A stretch of DNA of 64,000 nt from Schistosoma haematobium (taxonomy: Eukaryota > Platyhelminthes > Trematoda > Strigeidida > Schistosomatidae): assembly GCF_000699445.3 (NCBI RefSeq), contig NC_067195.1:52432465-52496464 (forward strand), in the 5' to 3' direction. Each line of letters opens with the position of its first letter. Position 1 is the stretch's first letter. Under the pieces are notes generated by a model, which saw only the letters and a program-made list of their open reading frames with translations, was not told the origin of the DNA and ran no database searches. A program made the position numbers and the translations under genes. Of the stretch, positions 11,690 through 24,382 are shown one piece after another.

Positions 11690-12420
11690 TTGCAATCGTC
11701 TTTACTTGAATTTCAATAGATTCTGTCCAATCAGTTGTAAGAAAGCGTTAGTCAAAGCACTATTTTGTAGAGTAGAAAAGATACGTACCACCAAGAAACT
11801 GGAGGAAGAATTGAGGAACGTTGAGAAATACCTGTGAGACAACTGCTGCTCACGGAAATTCATCAAAAAGTATAAAAGAAAACCCGAAAACAACAAGACA
11901 GATGTGACCACAGTCAATAAAAAACCAATATTTATGAATCCGAGCTTCAAAGATGAAACGTCGCAAGCACATTCAACACGAAGCTTATCACTGAGTTAGC
12001 AAGCACCTACCCTGAAACCAAACCAGTAATCCTGTATAAACCATGCTTAATAACCCGATCTAAGGTCGACAAGTAACCCTTCCACTATACCATCAATTGT
12101 GTCTATAAATTTAAAAGAACTTGTCGAAGCAGCTACATTGGGCGAAAGCAGAAGGTATACATTAGATTTTATGAACACGTCACGAAAAGCCTTCAAACAA
12201 CAGAAAGAACCACTTTACATACCACAATCACTAAACATCTCTTGAACATAGGAACAATCAGTGTGTTTTATTCTTCTGTGGAGATTCGAATTTATTTAGG
12301 TCATCAAAATTTGCAATCACTAGACGGCATTTTGGCTCGTATCAGTGAAACATAGTACTGTAAGCAGGTAGGAAATAGCAATAAATGTGAGTTCTGTTTA
12401 CCCCCAAACACTTGCATGTA
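11690..12420 (+). mobile_element. Penelope-like element relic with GIY-YIG endonuclease domain
   Basis: Around 11740-11860 the plus strand encodes ALFCRVEKIR then KLEEELRNVEKYL and FIKKY, like the linker between RT and endonuclease in Penelope-like elements. At 12095-12260 it encodes a CVYKFKRTC...YIGRKQKV...RFYEHVTKSL...ITKHL pattern, the GIY-YIG signature (YIG, R, EH and the trailing TKHL). Stops and frameshifts interrupt it and no RT core is seen upstream, so it is a 5'-truncated relic. GIY-YIG in Penelope-like elements is established knowledge; the assignment here rests on my reading of a decayed frame. Confidence 0.6.
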
Positions 12421-13370
12421 TAAAGCAAATGTGTAAGTTAAAACACATTGCATTACACTTATCATCACTTTAAATTCTGATGTTAGTCAAGAATTCAATG
12501 CGCCCTATGATTGAAATTGTCCAGATAAGCAGGTGGGATTCGAAATGAAAAGTTAATTCCTATCTCACATCTACACTAAGGTTCACACAAGATTCAGAAG
12601 GGCTACACTGAACTGATTAGGGACGGATCAAGCATTACCACAGCCTTCGAATAGCATTTCCCATTCAAGTAAAACTGATCTCAAGAGTGACAGACCGATT
12701 TCATATCAAAAATTGTTTCGTATCCACTGATTGGAAAATGCAACCTTCAACATGATGAATATTTCGATTCTTTCTTCCTTTCGTTCCGTAAAACCTGTAA
12801 CAAAATATTTCATTGACGTTGTAGTGAGGAGCGGAAAATGAGAAAACCACTTTCCTCAATAGTATCGTCTAAGCATTTGAAGAAGACTAACAATTAAGTC
12901 GAGTGCGACCATAGTATTTATGAATGATCTAAAATGTACATCTAATATATAATTCCTGCTCGATCTTTGATAAATAATACCATTTGCCGTTAAATGATAG
13001 AGATCCTCACATTTATTTACAAATGTAAACCGTGCACTAGTAGATGTCTTCGCAAAAAACTGGAGAAGAACTATTTTCACAGTCGTTCCCTGCTGTTGTT
13101 TAGGTCTATCTATCAAAACAGCTTTCCACCCCAACGGAAGAGACTTCATCGACAGTAGTTCATAGCTTATGAGAAGAAAACAGTGTACAATAAAAAGTGA
13201 CTTATATAAATTACTGTGAAATATTAGTCATTTAAGCAAAATGAATAAAAGGACTCCAGAAAATGTTTTACTGTGTCGCATAAGTAAGACTATGACAGTT
13301 TATGAGCTCAGTGGTATTTACATGTCATTAATTTAACACAGCATTTAGTAATAAAGAATATTTTCAAATT
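12421..13370. other. Intergenic, 3' of the SDR gene
   Basis: No recognisable gene. A minus-strand AATAAA (plus 13012-13017) lies about 350 bases after the SDR stop codon and could be its polyadenylation signal. A 97-codon minus ORF here (12856-13149) has no motif I recognise. Confidence 0.4.
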
Positions 13371-16300
13371 CTACTTCTGACTAAACGATACCCATTCGTC
13401 GATAAGTGCTTCCGAAGTTTTCCACACATGATCGCAAATTTCATCATTTAATGCTTGGGAGTTACATCTGCGTGGCCGACACTCAGAATAAAATGCACCA
13501 GGAATGAGATTGTTATCAAGAGCACAAAATACTGTTGTCTGAGCACCTTCACGGGATGTTTTTGTCAACCATCGAAGTAAATAGTAGACTAGAAACTAAA
13601 ATTAAAACAAATCTTAGTCGAACAGTAAAAGATAATTAGTTTACAAATGCGCATCAATACACTATAAATCCTCTCAAACACATGCATTTCATCACATATT
13701 AATCAGTAAAATCGACGTAAACAGCTTCACTGTAACAGTTCCGAAATACTGTCTTATATTCTACGATAAACAGGTAGATGCATGCACACGAGTACGCAGA
13801 AACAAATTGACCACTTATTTACCTTTCAACAACTCCATTTATATTACTATTTATTCAAACACATAAATATTGTTACAAATGGACACCAAAGTAGATGTGC
13901 GTTACACAGATAGGACAATAAGATTGTGAAGTAAAAGAAGGAGAGGAAGTATGACCAATTAAGTAAATGGCAGTAGAGGAGAATAAATTATGATAGGAGA
14001 GACGGATCAATTTAACAGATCACAATTACAACGAATTCTTTTAGGTGACGAAGTTCCTCTCACATTTTGAAGTATAAAAGGAAATCACAACAAGATCACC
14101 GCTGATTCCTGTTATGGCTCATATATGATAACGTATTAACACAAAGACGGCCCAGATTGACATAAACCACTTTGAGTTCTAATATTTGTAGATTTATCTC
14201 ATCAGCCACACTACCACCAACGCCCAAACACACCTAAAGGTTCACTACAAACAGTGAGTGTGGGAACAGGTTTTTGCTAGTCTTCCAAAAGCACTTTGTA
14301 TCTTAAAGGCCCACACACATTCCATACCTAAGAACATTGATCGTCAACTGATTAAGTGCGATTCGAATAGTTGGGGTATCACCGTACCACCAGGACATTT
14401 GTTTTAGGAGTTGTGATGCACGATAGTCGATAATGTTGATGAGACCTGGAAGGTTCTGTCTCAAACATAAGAAATAACAGTGTTCAGATGAAATTATACG
14501 GTTTTCCGTATCATTTAGGAATATTACTGTTGTCTAGCATTACATAAAAGAAACGGGGAATTCGGTGGAACTGGTTACTTAGGTTGTAATTGCGCGAGCA
14601 TTTTGGATTTACAAAGAGACCAGTAGGTTGAACTCAATCAAGGTGTCTATTCCACAAATTTTGAGCATTCCTGAAAACACTCAAAACTATGAGGAATTAG
14701 GAATTCTCTTTCTATTCAACGTTGTTTGTAAAACATTCGTCGAACGAATTTCAATTCAAGTCTTCAATTTGTATAAATTTCATTAACAAACTCATTACTT
14801 AATCCTTGTCTAGGGGTGATCACTTCGTCATCTTTCCATTCTTGTGTAACCACATTTATTTACTATTGCTGTGCTTGTAGTGAACAACAACACGGGTGGG
14901 GACAATCGAATGTATTTAGCATAAAATCTGAATACCATAAAGTCAATCGTCAATTTGCAAAATATCAATGCATCATATCAAACTGGACTGTTTCCGTTGA
15001 AAACACTAGTCCATTGTCTCCCATTCCATTGTACATGCGTTTTCTTACAAATTCCATTGTGCTCTCGCTCTTCCTTTCTTGATCTCCACCTCATCTTCTA
15101 CTGCCAGATATTACGTTTTAACTCGCGACATACACTACTTATATCAATATAAGTAGCACACTCCACTTGCTAACTGTACAGACAGAGTTGAAGCCAACGT
15201 CATCATCAGCTGTTTGGTAGTAATCTTCGTCAGATTTCGCAACATCACAGTTTAGTTCACAGTGGAGATCAGTTAACTAAACGTCAAAAGAGAGTTTGTT
15301 TGAGATTTTTGCCGTAAATATGGAATACTTATGTAATAAACATTCGGGTCAACATAAACAGGCACCACTTAAACACACACGGTATGCATAAACAAGGAGT
15401 TCGCTTCATAATCAAAGGAAAAACACTGGATATAACACATAATACAAACATCAACTCACATATTTCCCTTTGCATGAACGAAAAATGGATGTTCTCACCA
15501 AGCCTGGATGAACGCTGACTGAAATAATTCCATCTCCAGACCAACGTTTACAAATCTCACGTGCATGAATCACATTTAACAGCTTACTAATAGCATAACC
15601 AGAGCCTACACCTGACAAGAATCCGCTATTCGGGTGTAATTTAGCAAACCAATGTGACAGAGATGACAGAATGATTACACGACAAGGTTTCCCATCAGAT
15701 GCATGCAAACACGGCTTTAATAATTTAGTAAGCAGAAAATGACCCAAATGATTCACTTTCAAGTGTTTCTCAATTCCAAGTTCATCGTAAATCTTCTCTG
15801 GAAAATCTGCTCCAGCATTATTGATTAAGATGGAAATTGATTTTTCTCTACTAATGATACGATTCGCAAACTCTCGAATAGATTTTGGCGACTCCAGATC
15901 CAACTCTTCACAAATAAGCTATTGAAAACGAGATAATAATTACAAGGTTTACTCATGGCTCAATAACAATCTTTCAACAAACAACTTTAAACAACAAATA
16001 ACATCGACTAAATAGAACCTAGGGAGTCACTGAAGATGGTAGTGGAGCGGTGAAATAGTGGTTTAAGCACTCAAATTACAGACAATACATAACAGGTTTG
16101 GATCCTGCTCCATCTAATTTCATCTGGGCATGATAACCATGAGTAAAAAAACATCACGTTAGTAAAACAATCACAATTAACATACTTGATCTGGTTCCAC
16201 ATGAACACTCAATACTGATGGCTTCTCATTACAAGTTCTAATCAGAAGCTCCTGTCGAGCCAATTCGCACTTCCTTAGATCTCTGCATGCCATTATAACG

Positions 16301-16518
16301 CGGGCCCCACGGCGAGCCAACTCATCCACCGTTTCTAATCCAATACCAGTATTGCATCCCGTAACAATAACTGTTTTACCATCCAAACGATCTTCAAGAG
16401 TACACTCACAATGACCGAAGTATTTTCTCTTAATGATATACAATGTACTAACAGCAACAACAATCCACATGTACGGACAAAAGAAACATACAGAAACATA
16501 GGAGAACAACTGATCCAT
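13371..16518 (-). CDS. Retinol dehydrogenase-like short-chain dehydrogenase, three exons
   Basis: Coding exons are 16518-16186, 15918-15460 and 13595-13371, joined in phase 0 to give about 338 residues. Donors are GTATGT and GTGAGT; acceptors are CAATAG and ATTTTAG. Residues 8-27 are a membrane anchor. The Rossmann motif TGCNTGIG is at about 53-60, NNAG at 144-147, a catalytic serine near 196-197, and YAISK with Tyr219 and Lys223. A VHPG motif and the family phrase REGAQT follow. Size and layout match vertebrate RDH11-14, NADP(H)-linked enzymes of the endoplasmic reticulum that interconvert retinal or other aldehydes and alcohols. The substrate here is unknown. The ATG was chosen because the open frame upstream starts only with TTG. 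Confidence 0.88.
16040..16150 (+). repeat. Possible tRNA-derived SINE in SDR intron 1
   Basis: The stretch holds a Pol III A-box-like TGGTTTAAGCACTC and, about 45 bases later, a B-box-like GGTTTGGATCC, inside the 267-bp first intron of the SDR gene. No cloverleaf can be drawn with confidence, so a tRNA-like SINE head is likelier than a real tRNA. Confidence 0.35.
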
Positions 16519-16754
16519 CCTCAAATTTGTTCTTAAAACTGAAACAGAAATTCAATTATCTATATTCACTTTCAAACATGTAACGTAAACATAGTTTATA
16601 CAACAAACAGACAGGTTTCGAGAATACTTGGACTGATTGCTCGATTGTCGTGTCTATGTTAAATGATTCAAACTCCTAGATTGGTCCTCGTCAATTCAAG
16701 CCCCGTGTCACCTAGACGAGATATTTATCTACCAGCTAAAGAACCAGCTTAACC

Positions 16755-17235
16755 CATAGCACTTCTTTGTGCTGCTTAATTGGTGTGAGACGTGGTCACC
16801 AAGAACAGAGGATATTTCTAGGTTACTAGTAATTGACCACAGATGTCTTCGAAGCACCTATGATGTATTTTGGGATAACTGACTGAGAAATCGTGGGGTT
16901 ATGTGTAGGCTACCAGGCAAGATGGTAAACCCATCGATGAGGTAGTGAAATTCCACAGATTGAGGTGATTGCAACACACTTTACGTATACCTAGCCACCA
17001 CCTACCTCGGTGAGTGATTTTATCTGACGCAAGAGTAGACTGAGAGAAAGCTAAGGCCCACCACAAGACGTAGCACACTTCTATGAAGTCATTGACAACT
17101 GGGACTGAGTTATGTTGAAGGGTTTAGGATACTTGGTTGGAATCTATGCGATCACTATGTTAATGCAGTATGACGACTCGAACCGATGCACTGACGTACC
17201 AGGTTTTGCGTCTCACAATACCGACTAGCTGACAG
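16755..17235 (+). mobile_element. RTE (SR2-like) relic, 3' end
   Basis: Frames give ETWSPRTEDISRLLVIDHRCLR, then after a frameshift GKPIDEVVKFHRLR and a decayed TWLESMRSL. These match, in order, the C-terminal region of the RTE at 42015-43010. The terminal part resembles the 3' UTR seen at 57190-57250 and 57925-58012 (AACTCGAACCGATGCA). It is inactive and 5'-truncated. Confidence 0.7.
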
Positions 17236-19440
17236 CCCTATTTAAAGGAGGCAAAACTGTAGATGAACATTTATATATCCACCGACAATCGATCCACTAG
17301 ACCTTAAACACATGATTCGAAAAGTAATCCAAAATCATACTCAAAAACATGCGTTTTTCTTATCGCATTGATGGGCTGGTTCGAATATGTTGAACTAGGC
17401 AGTAGTTGATATAAGTTAATAAATAACTAAATGGACATATATAATCTGAAACATCAGATCAATCAACTCGACTAACTAATAACATAAATTACTGAGTTGT
17501 ATATCTGCCTGTTTCTGACAGTCTTCATATTATGTGTATTACGTTGGAGCCTCTGAAAATTCTTAGCTGATATTTAGGCCTGATGGACAACAGGAATCCA
17601 TGTTGTCGAGTGTCGAGAAACTGCCATTGAAACCTACTGATAGGCCTCGATCGCCTTTTGAAAGACAAATGAGCCTCGATAGGCCAATCAATACAGAGCT
17701 CGGTACAAATATGCATGTATATGCTCAAAATACAAAAGTCTCCATATGATTTTAGCGTTGCAATGTTTCGTGTGTTTCACCAATCTGCAAATGACTAGCA
17801 GACAACCTACGCTCCTAGACTTGAAAAAATAAAATCGAATTTTCTGAGTTTGTAGACTATTTCAATGTTTTCCGACAGATAATGTAGATCTGAGGCAAGG
17901 CTGCGACCGTGTTGTGTGTGCGTTGTGTACTAGGTGGGCAGGCAGAGTAGTGTGAGTGGAGTCGTCTGCAAATTAGAGAAACAGGAACGAAATGTGAGTT
18001 GACGACCCAGCAAGCACACACAATGCACTTGCTTTCAATAAGAACTCTAACGAACAATAATCAGTAAGAACACAAGCCTCAGATTAATACAATCTGGGAG
18101 TCGAAACTAGTAGCCGATAGTTTAAACTGCTACAATGCACTTTACTTGATTCGGTCGGGCAGCGAGGTTGGATTACTGGTTCATATAAAACGAAGCGTAG
18201 CTCAAAGCCTACTACACAAACTTGTCAGTAACCTACATAGTTATCGAAAATATTAAATCCTACTAATCAATGCAACTCTAAAGAATTCCCGAACGGTTGG
18301 TTTCACATAGTTCTCTTAGTAGTTGGTGATATACACTGAAAAAATTATTAACATGAAATGATACACTACAAATGATTCTCGTTCACCTTATGACCATATT
18401 TATACATAGCGACAATCACTAGTCAGACAAATGCAAAAGTATTTAACAACTCTTTGTAGACAATATAAGAAACTGCACACACATTCTTCCGTTGATTGTG
18501 ACCTTGCACGAATTCGGTTACGCTCAGTAGCCACACCTGTAGCCTGGCACGATCTCGGTATTATTCCGATACCACGAGATCGCCAACAAATACATCTCGA
18601 CTACAGTAATCAACTACCTTCTGATATTTGGCCTACGGGGGAGGCCGTTTAAAAGGAAACAAAATAGCACAACAAGGTGGTATATACGCATAGTTTATCC
18701 AAGAGAATAGAAAATATCAGAAGGCTCTTCATATTAGTCAACCAACCAAAACACCTTTTTATGTTTCCGGATTATCTAACGTCACTAACATAGTTAATGT
18801 CAACAACGAGCGTAAAGTGAGTCGAAAATAAAGATACTCAACATTCAAACAAGGCTTAATTTGGAATATGGCATTGTGAACTGAATAACAATATCGATTA
18901 TAGGAAACCGGTGGGATACATCGCTGGAGTAATTCCGAGTAAAACATGGACCGAAATGCGGGGGTGAACTCAAACCGAAACATGTAAAATGCTCACGATT
19001 CCTATCAAATTCGTTCCAGCCTCAACATACCTCTTGTACGCATTTTATGTTTGGCCCCTTAAAATTCCTAACTAAGAGCTAGACCAGCTAAAATGATTCT
19101 TGTTAGTACGTTAATTAACTGCACGAAAGTATATTAAAGCTTAAGCCTTGTAATTGTAACCCATGACTTTCAATTTATTTCGTATTTCGAAAGTATCGGA
19201 TGGTAGCACGTTTGTGGAATGAAGTGCAAAATTTGGTGTAATTGTAGTGAACTTACTGATAGAATTAGGATCTAGGCATAAGGCGTTCTATAGTCCTATA
19301 GGGCTAGGTGCTATTGTATAAGCGTTTAAGAGTTGGGATCTATGGTGTAGGAGTTTTGGGACAATAATGTAAGGTCTTCAAATGGTTCAAATGGTTGTGG
19401 ACGGAATAGAAGAAGCTTTCGCTTAACAGGCTTCCGTGTC
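17236..19440. other. Spacer without recognised gene
   Basis: Several 60-75 codon ORFs occur but none shows a domain, good codon context or splice support. A B-box-like GGTTCGAAT near 17385 has no convincing A box. Nothing here can be assigned. Confidence 0.5.
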
Positions 19441-19499
19441 TAGTAGCAGGGGATCACCAAATCCTCCAGGCAGGAACCTAGGTATGTTAACAATAAAAG

Positions 19500-21490
19500 A
19501 GGAAAAGAAATTGGTAAATCATAGTGCGATGCTGTCCTTGGTCCTTAAGAATAGGTCAAGTTGCCTCTTGAAGGACTCCTGAGAAGTCGCTTGGACTAGC
19601 TCGGCTGGCAGCGAATTCCAGATTTTGACAACTCTTAAGGAGTAGAAATTGTGTCTACATTCCGTCTTGCTATGTTGTGTTTCCAGTTTCTGGGTGTTAC
19701 CCCTTAGGTTGTTATTCGAACTAAGCTTAAGTAGGTGTTTAAGAGGATGTCCAGAAGTGTTAAGAATGCTATAAGCCATTAATAAATCACCTCTAAGACG
19801 CCTATATTCTAATGGGTAAAGGTCTAGTGAACGGAGGCGTTCTTCGTAAGGTTTAGATTTGAGTCCTCGAACTGATTTCGTGGCTCGCCGCTGGATACGC
19901 TCCAAAATGACCTTGTCCTTATGGAGTGAGGGGGGGGAGTACTATGTTTCCGTACTCTAAATGGGGACGGATGAAACTATTGAAGATTGTGTGGATAGTT
20001 CTTCGGTCAAACTGGCCAAAAATGCGCCTCAACGTTACCAGTGCAAGGTTTGCTCGGAAGGCATTTTTGTCACAGTTAGCGTAAGACTTTAAGTCATGGG
20101 GCACCAGGACTCCTAAATCTTTTTCGACTTGGGATACTACTAGAGAGGAGTTTCCTAAGTTGTAACTGTAGTTTGCGACATGTCGCAGATGGACTACTTT
20201 ACACTTTGAAGTGTTAAAGGTAAGTCCGTTATCATCTGCCCAACTTTGAAGTCGCGTCAGATCCTCCTGAAGTGCCTGTGTATCGTCTTGGTTGCGTATC
20301 TCTCTCCAAAGTTTCACGTCGTCGGCAAAAAGTAATAAATCTGGCGTTACCTGTTGAGGAAGATCATTTATGTAGATCAAGAAGAGAAGAGGCCCTAGTA
20401 CTGAGCCCTGGGGGACCCCACTAGGACATTCCATAGCCTGAGATAAAGTGAAATTAACCCTAACCTTAAAGTGTCGATTTTTAGGTATGAAGTAAGCCAA
20501 TCGATTAGAGGTGGTTTGATACCTAGTCGTTTGAGCTTGTTGATAAGACACAAGTGGTTAACCTTATCAAAAGCTTTTGAGAAATCAAGGTAAATGACAT
20601 CAACCTTTCCCTTGCAATCGAGGATGCTTGTCCATCTGTCCACCGCAGTCAGCAGGTTGGTTATACAAGAGTAACCCTTCCTGAAACCATGCTGTTGGGG
20701 TGAGAAGAAATTTAAGGACAGTAGATAGTCATTTAAACCGTCGCATATCAGGGACTCCATGAGTTTTGAAGGTAATGACAGAAGAGCCACCGGCCGATAA
20801 CTTGAAGGTTCATTGCGTCGACCACCTTTGAAAATTGGTGTGATGTGAGCCAACTTCCAATTTTCCGGTAATTTGCCTCGGCTAAGCGAGTGTGAAAACA
20901 TCACGCTAAGCGGCGTTGACAAGATTGAGGCTGCCTCTCTCAGTATGGCAGGATGAACCGTATCCGGGCCAGGAGAAGTGTCAAGTCTTAAGTGCTGCAA
21001 TTTCCGGAACACCAAGTCAGCGCTTAGGTCTACTTCGGAAAGTCCTGTGGAATTGCAGATGAAACTGTCGTCAGTAAAGTTGATGTCAGCCGGTTGAAAT
21101 GTTTGAGAGTAGTGTGCCGCCAGAAGGTTAGCGGCGTCGCCATCGTTGTTGGTCGGGCCGTTGAGACCTAGCAGTTGAGAAACTCCTGTTTTGGCTTGAC
21201 GAAGAGAGGCTGCATAACGGAATAAGCTTCTAGGGTTAGAGGCGAATTTATCCATAAGCTTTGTTTGGTACTGAAGCCTGTCTTCTCTTATAGCCTTCGT
21301 GCATGTGTTCCTGATATGTTTGTATTGCCTATACGCTCCATCGTTATTAGTTCGTTTGTATTCCGCCCAGCAGTGCCTTTTGCGGCTTAGCAGGTCGTCC
21401 AGGAAATCTCTTAAGGTCGTCAGTTTATAGATATCGCACGACCCAAACTTCAAAATATCATAGTTTACGCGTACTAGCAACTACTCGTGT
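19500..21490 (-). mobile_element. CR1-type LINE, 5'-truncated, two frameshifts
   Basis: Three ORFs on the minus strand (21480-20395, 20551-19919, 19905-19519) form one reverse transcriptase. They include AFDKVNH and GVPQGSVLGPLLF, the catalytic FADD near 20320, and the C-terminal tail ending WNSLP. The first frameshift lies near 20480-20550. The second falls at a run of eight Gs (plus 19929-19936), a typical indel site. The endonuclease and ORF1 are missing. Sequence differs clearly from the element at 30783-34743, so two CR1-like families are present. Confidence 0.85.
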
Positions 21491-21839
21491 CTTCATGAAT
21501 GTTACATAAGTTAAGACCTTGTTTCCACTACATGCTCCCACATGTTCTACCACTTGATTCGGAAAGGATAGCCGAAAAATCAAGTTTCCTTGCCTCCTGC
21601 TAACAATCTTCTCCTTCATGGATCACGAAACGTCCATGGACAATCACACACACGATCATAAGTGATCCTAAAAGAATTTACTCAATGTTTTGTACAATAC
21701 AAAGAGACATTGTGGCTGTTCAAGCGATTGGACTTGAAATGTGATCTATGGGTTTTAGTACTAACCATCTTTTAATGGTCAGTAGGAAATGATTAGTTTA
21801 GGTAACGAATTTCATTTGTTGATGATTCGATGCAAAAGT

Positions 21840-23270
21840 CGTTAGTCAACTGAGAAATGATTCGTTCTGTAGCATCGACGTGTCCAAGGGCTTGAATATT
21901 GGACGTGAGATTTGAAAACCTTCGACAGATATCTCACAGCATTGTTCAGCGCTCTTCAAGTCTCGCCTAAACATGACTATCAGGTCATCCTGTGTCTGGA
22001 CAGCACGTAGCTCGACGTCACTCACTGTGTGTATCAGTTCTTCTGTGACCAATATACAACATGATACACCTGGAATCACTTGTCGAAAGCTGCCAGATTA
22101 TAGACCACTCAAATTATTGCCGCATGTCATTTTGAAGCTCAACACTGTGCTCATCATTTCTTGACACTCTCCACATCTTGATCTCATATGCAGATAACAA
22201 AACTAATGATTTCAGGACACATGGAAAGTCATTTGCGTGCAGAAGAAAAGCACTAGTTCGAAGGTTGTACCCCACAACACTGCAATGAGCACAGTTCCCC
22301 CAGCCAAATCATTTGGAGTTGACCCGCACTCTTTATTGATGTCTAACTAAAAATTCCTCACCTCGTAAGTAGGTGGCTCCCAATGTCTGTGTCACGTAAC
22401 CTCACCAATAGCCCAACTGAAATCGATGAAGGCTAGATCCCGAGATAGCTTCTGGTTTTTTAACGGCACAGCAACTTTCACGAGCTATCAATAAAGCAGT
22501 GAGACATGAATGACCTGTCTTAGAACTATGCTACACTTTCGGAAAGAACCAGGTCTTCGTCGAAGTACTCAGACAACTTGTGAATCATTTCTTATCGCTC
22601 CTTAGCAATCACTTTGGTTGAACTTGCGGGCCAATAGTTCATATGATTTTGTCTCGCACGTATTTTGAATACGAGACACAATATGACATTCTTCAATTTG
22701 TTTGGTAGTCTACTTTGTATTACTGACACATTACAGTATATACCTGATGAACTTTCGATAAATCTAACGGGGTCATGTTGTGATCTAGGATGAAAGTCAT
22801 CGTATCACATATATAATAAATTTTTTTAAAGAAGCAAAGAAATCGAATTTGGATGGGGAGAGTTGTCTAGCTCCGGAGGAAGAGCTTCTGTATAATAGAT
22901 ATATTGCTTAACAATTCAGCGAGTACTTGAACCAAATCGTAGTCGTGTTTCACTGGTAATGGAGTACTACAACCTTCACATAATTCTGGGATACTATATC
23001 CACTCTTAATTCTTTCGTTTGTTCACGAATATTAGGACCTATGGTATTCTTCAAATTCATTAACTAGCTCTTCTTCACACAATCTTCTGGACTTGCTTGT
23101 GATTAAGGCACAAATGTTTCGGGCATCCAGATGCCGAATTTTTGTTTCGTCAGTGCCCAGTAACCTCAGTCACTCATATATCAATTTTCCTTTCACGAAT
23201 GAGGAACGAAGCGCCTTGCTTTCATGAAATATGTTATCGATATTGGTAAAGGTGATATCACTTTCAAAAT
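21840..23270 (-). mobile_element. CR1-type LINE relic, heavily decayed
   Basis: Minus-strand translation near 22005-21850 gives a decayed equivalent of the post-catalytic region in the intact CR1 (DLKSAEQC against DLKTTSHC). Near 22540-22430 it gives LTALLIARESC, matching LTNLLIAREEW. Many stops. The plus ORF at 23271-23579 begins at its edge and is probably chance. Confidence 0.6.
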
Positions 23271-23645
23271 ATGAAGCTTCTAATCCTCCTCTATGTTTTT
23301 GGCCTCTGTACCTGCTATCAGTCTGGAGTTTTCGAAATCGAGTTTCCCATGGTCAAGAAATTGGGTTTGACATGTATCTCTGACGGTAAGTGCACCCTAT
23401 CTAGTAGAGTTTGTCTGTACGCCCAGCTGGTCTCAATTTATTCCCGTTTTATAGTACTCAACATTCGGACAGTTGGATATCAGATTCAGCATCCGAATCT
23501 GATATCCATCAGGCGAGTCTGGCGATGTTTGTATATGCACTTCTCACAGGGCGACCTCAGAAACATATTGCGGCCTTAGTTGATTAAGTAGACCTTTTAT
23601 GTCTAATAGATTTCTCTAACGAGGTTACTCGCATACGTGTCCAAA

Positions 23646-24382
23646 AGAAACTAGTGGTTATGTTATATTTCGATATTAAGAAAGCCTGTGATAAAGTACT
23701 TCATAACCTCCTAACAACCAGACTTCAGTCAACTGGAATTACAAACACCCTATTGCAATAGATCAAGTCTTTTCTCACAAACAGTTACCCAATAAATAAG
23801 ATTAACTCTACAACATCTACACCTCGACCAATAACCAGTTATGTTGTGCAGGGTAGTGTCTTGGGTCCATTGCTCTTTACAATCTACATCAACAATATAT
23901 GCAAGTACTTTAGCACAGGTAGTACCTACCTCTACGCTGATGACTTAAAAGTCATCTATAAAACTGACATTTGCGATGTACGCAGTACTAAGCAAACAAT
24001 CCAACACCAACTCATCATGGTAAATGACTGTTGCAAACGCTGGAGGTTAGAGCTCAACACAGAGAAATGCGGCTGGTTATGCATGGGAGACACATCTCTT
24101 AAAATAAAACAAACATTTAAAAACGACACACTGCCCAGACCGGCATCAGTAACTGGCCTAGGGGTATATTACTCACACAGTCTTAACTTCTCTGAACATG
24201 TCTCAATTAAAGCATCTAAAATGCGGAAATTGCTTGGCATCACTCTTCGTAATTTCGTTCAAAATGAATCTAAAATCATTCCTTATAAAGTTTGTGTAAG
24301 ACCTATCGTTGAATACTGTTCGTTCATATTTTCCAACCTACGCCTACCTGATATATATGCCGAGATTGGATCTGGTGTGTAA
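23646..24382 (+). pseudogene. Degraded non-LTR reverse transcriptase, different family
   Basis: Upstream of the 178-codon ORF (23846-24382) the same frame gives YFDIKKACDKVLHNLL with a stop at 23758-23760. The ORF then has GSVLGPLLFTIYINNI, the catalytic YADD (about 23934-23945) and CVRPIVEYCS. The order is that of a LINE reverse transcriptase. The residues diverge from both CR1-like copies and from the RTE copies here, so it is a third LINE family or an old lineage. There is no endonuclease and no identifiable ends. Confidence 0.7.

Noticed and set aside
17375..17400. B-box-like GGTTCGAAT suggesting a tRNA
   Set aside because: No A box or cloverleaf at the right distance.
20395..21480. Treating the 361-codon ORF as a cellular gene
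   Set aside because: It is a LINE reverse transcriptase that continues in other frames to 19519.
23271..23579. 102-codon ORF with a signal-peptide-like start
   Set aside because: It begins at the edge of a CR1 relic, spans a perfect hairpin and shows no family; probably chance.
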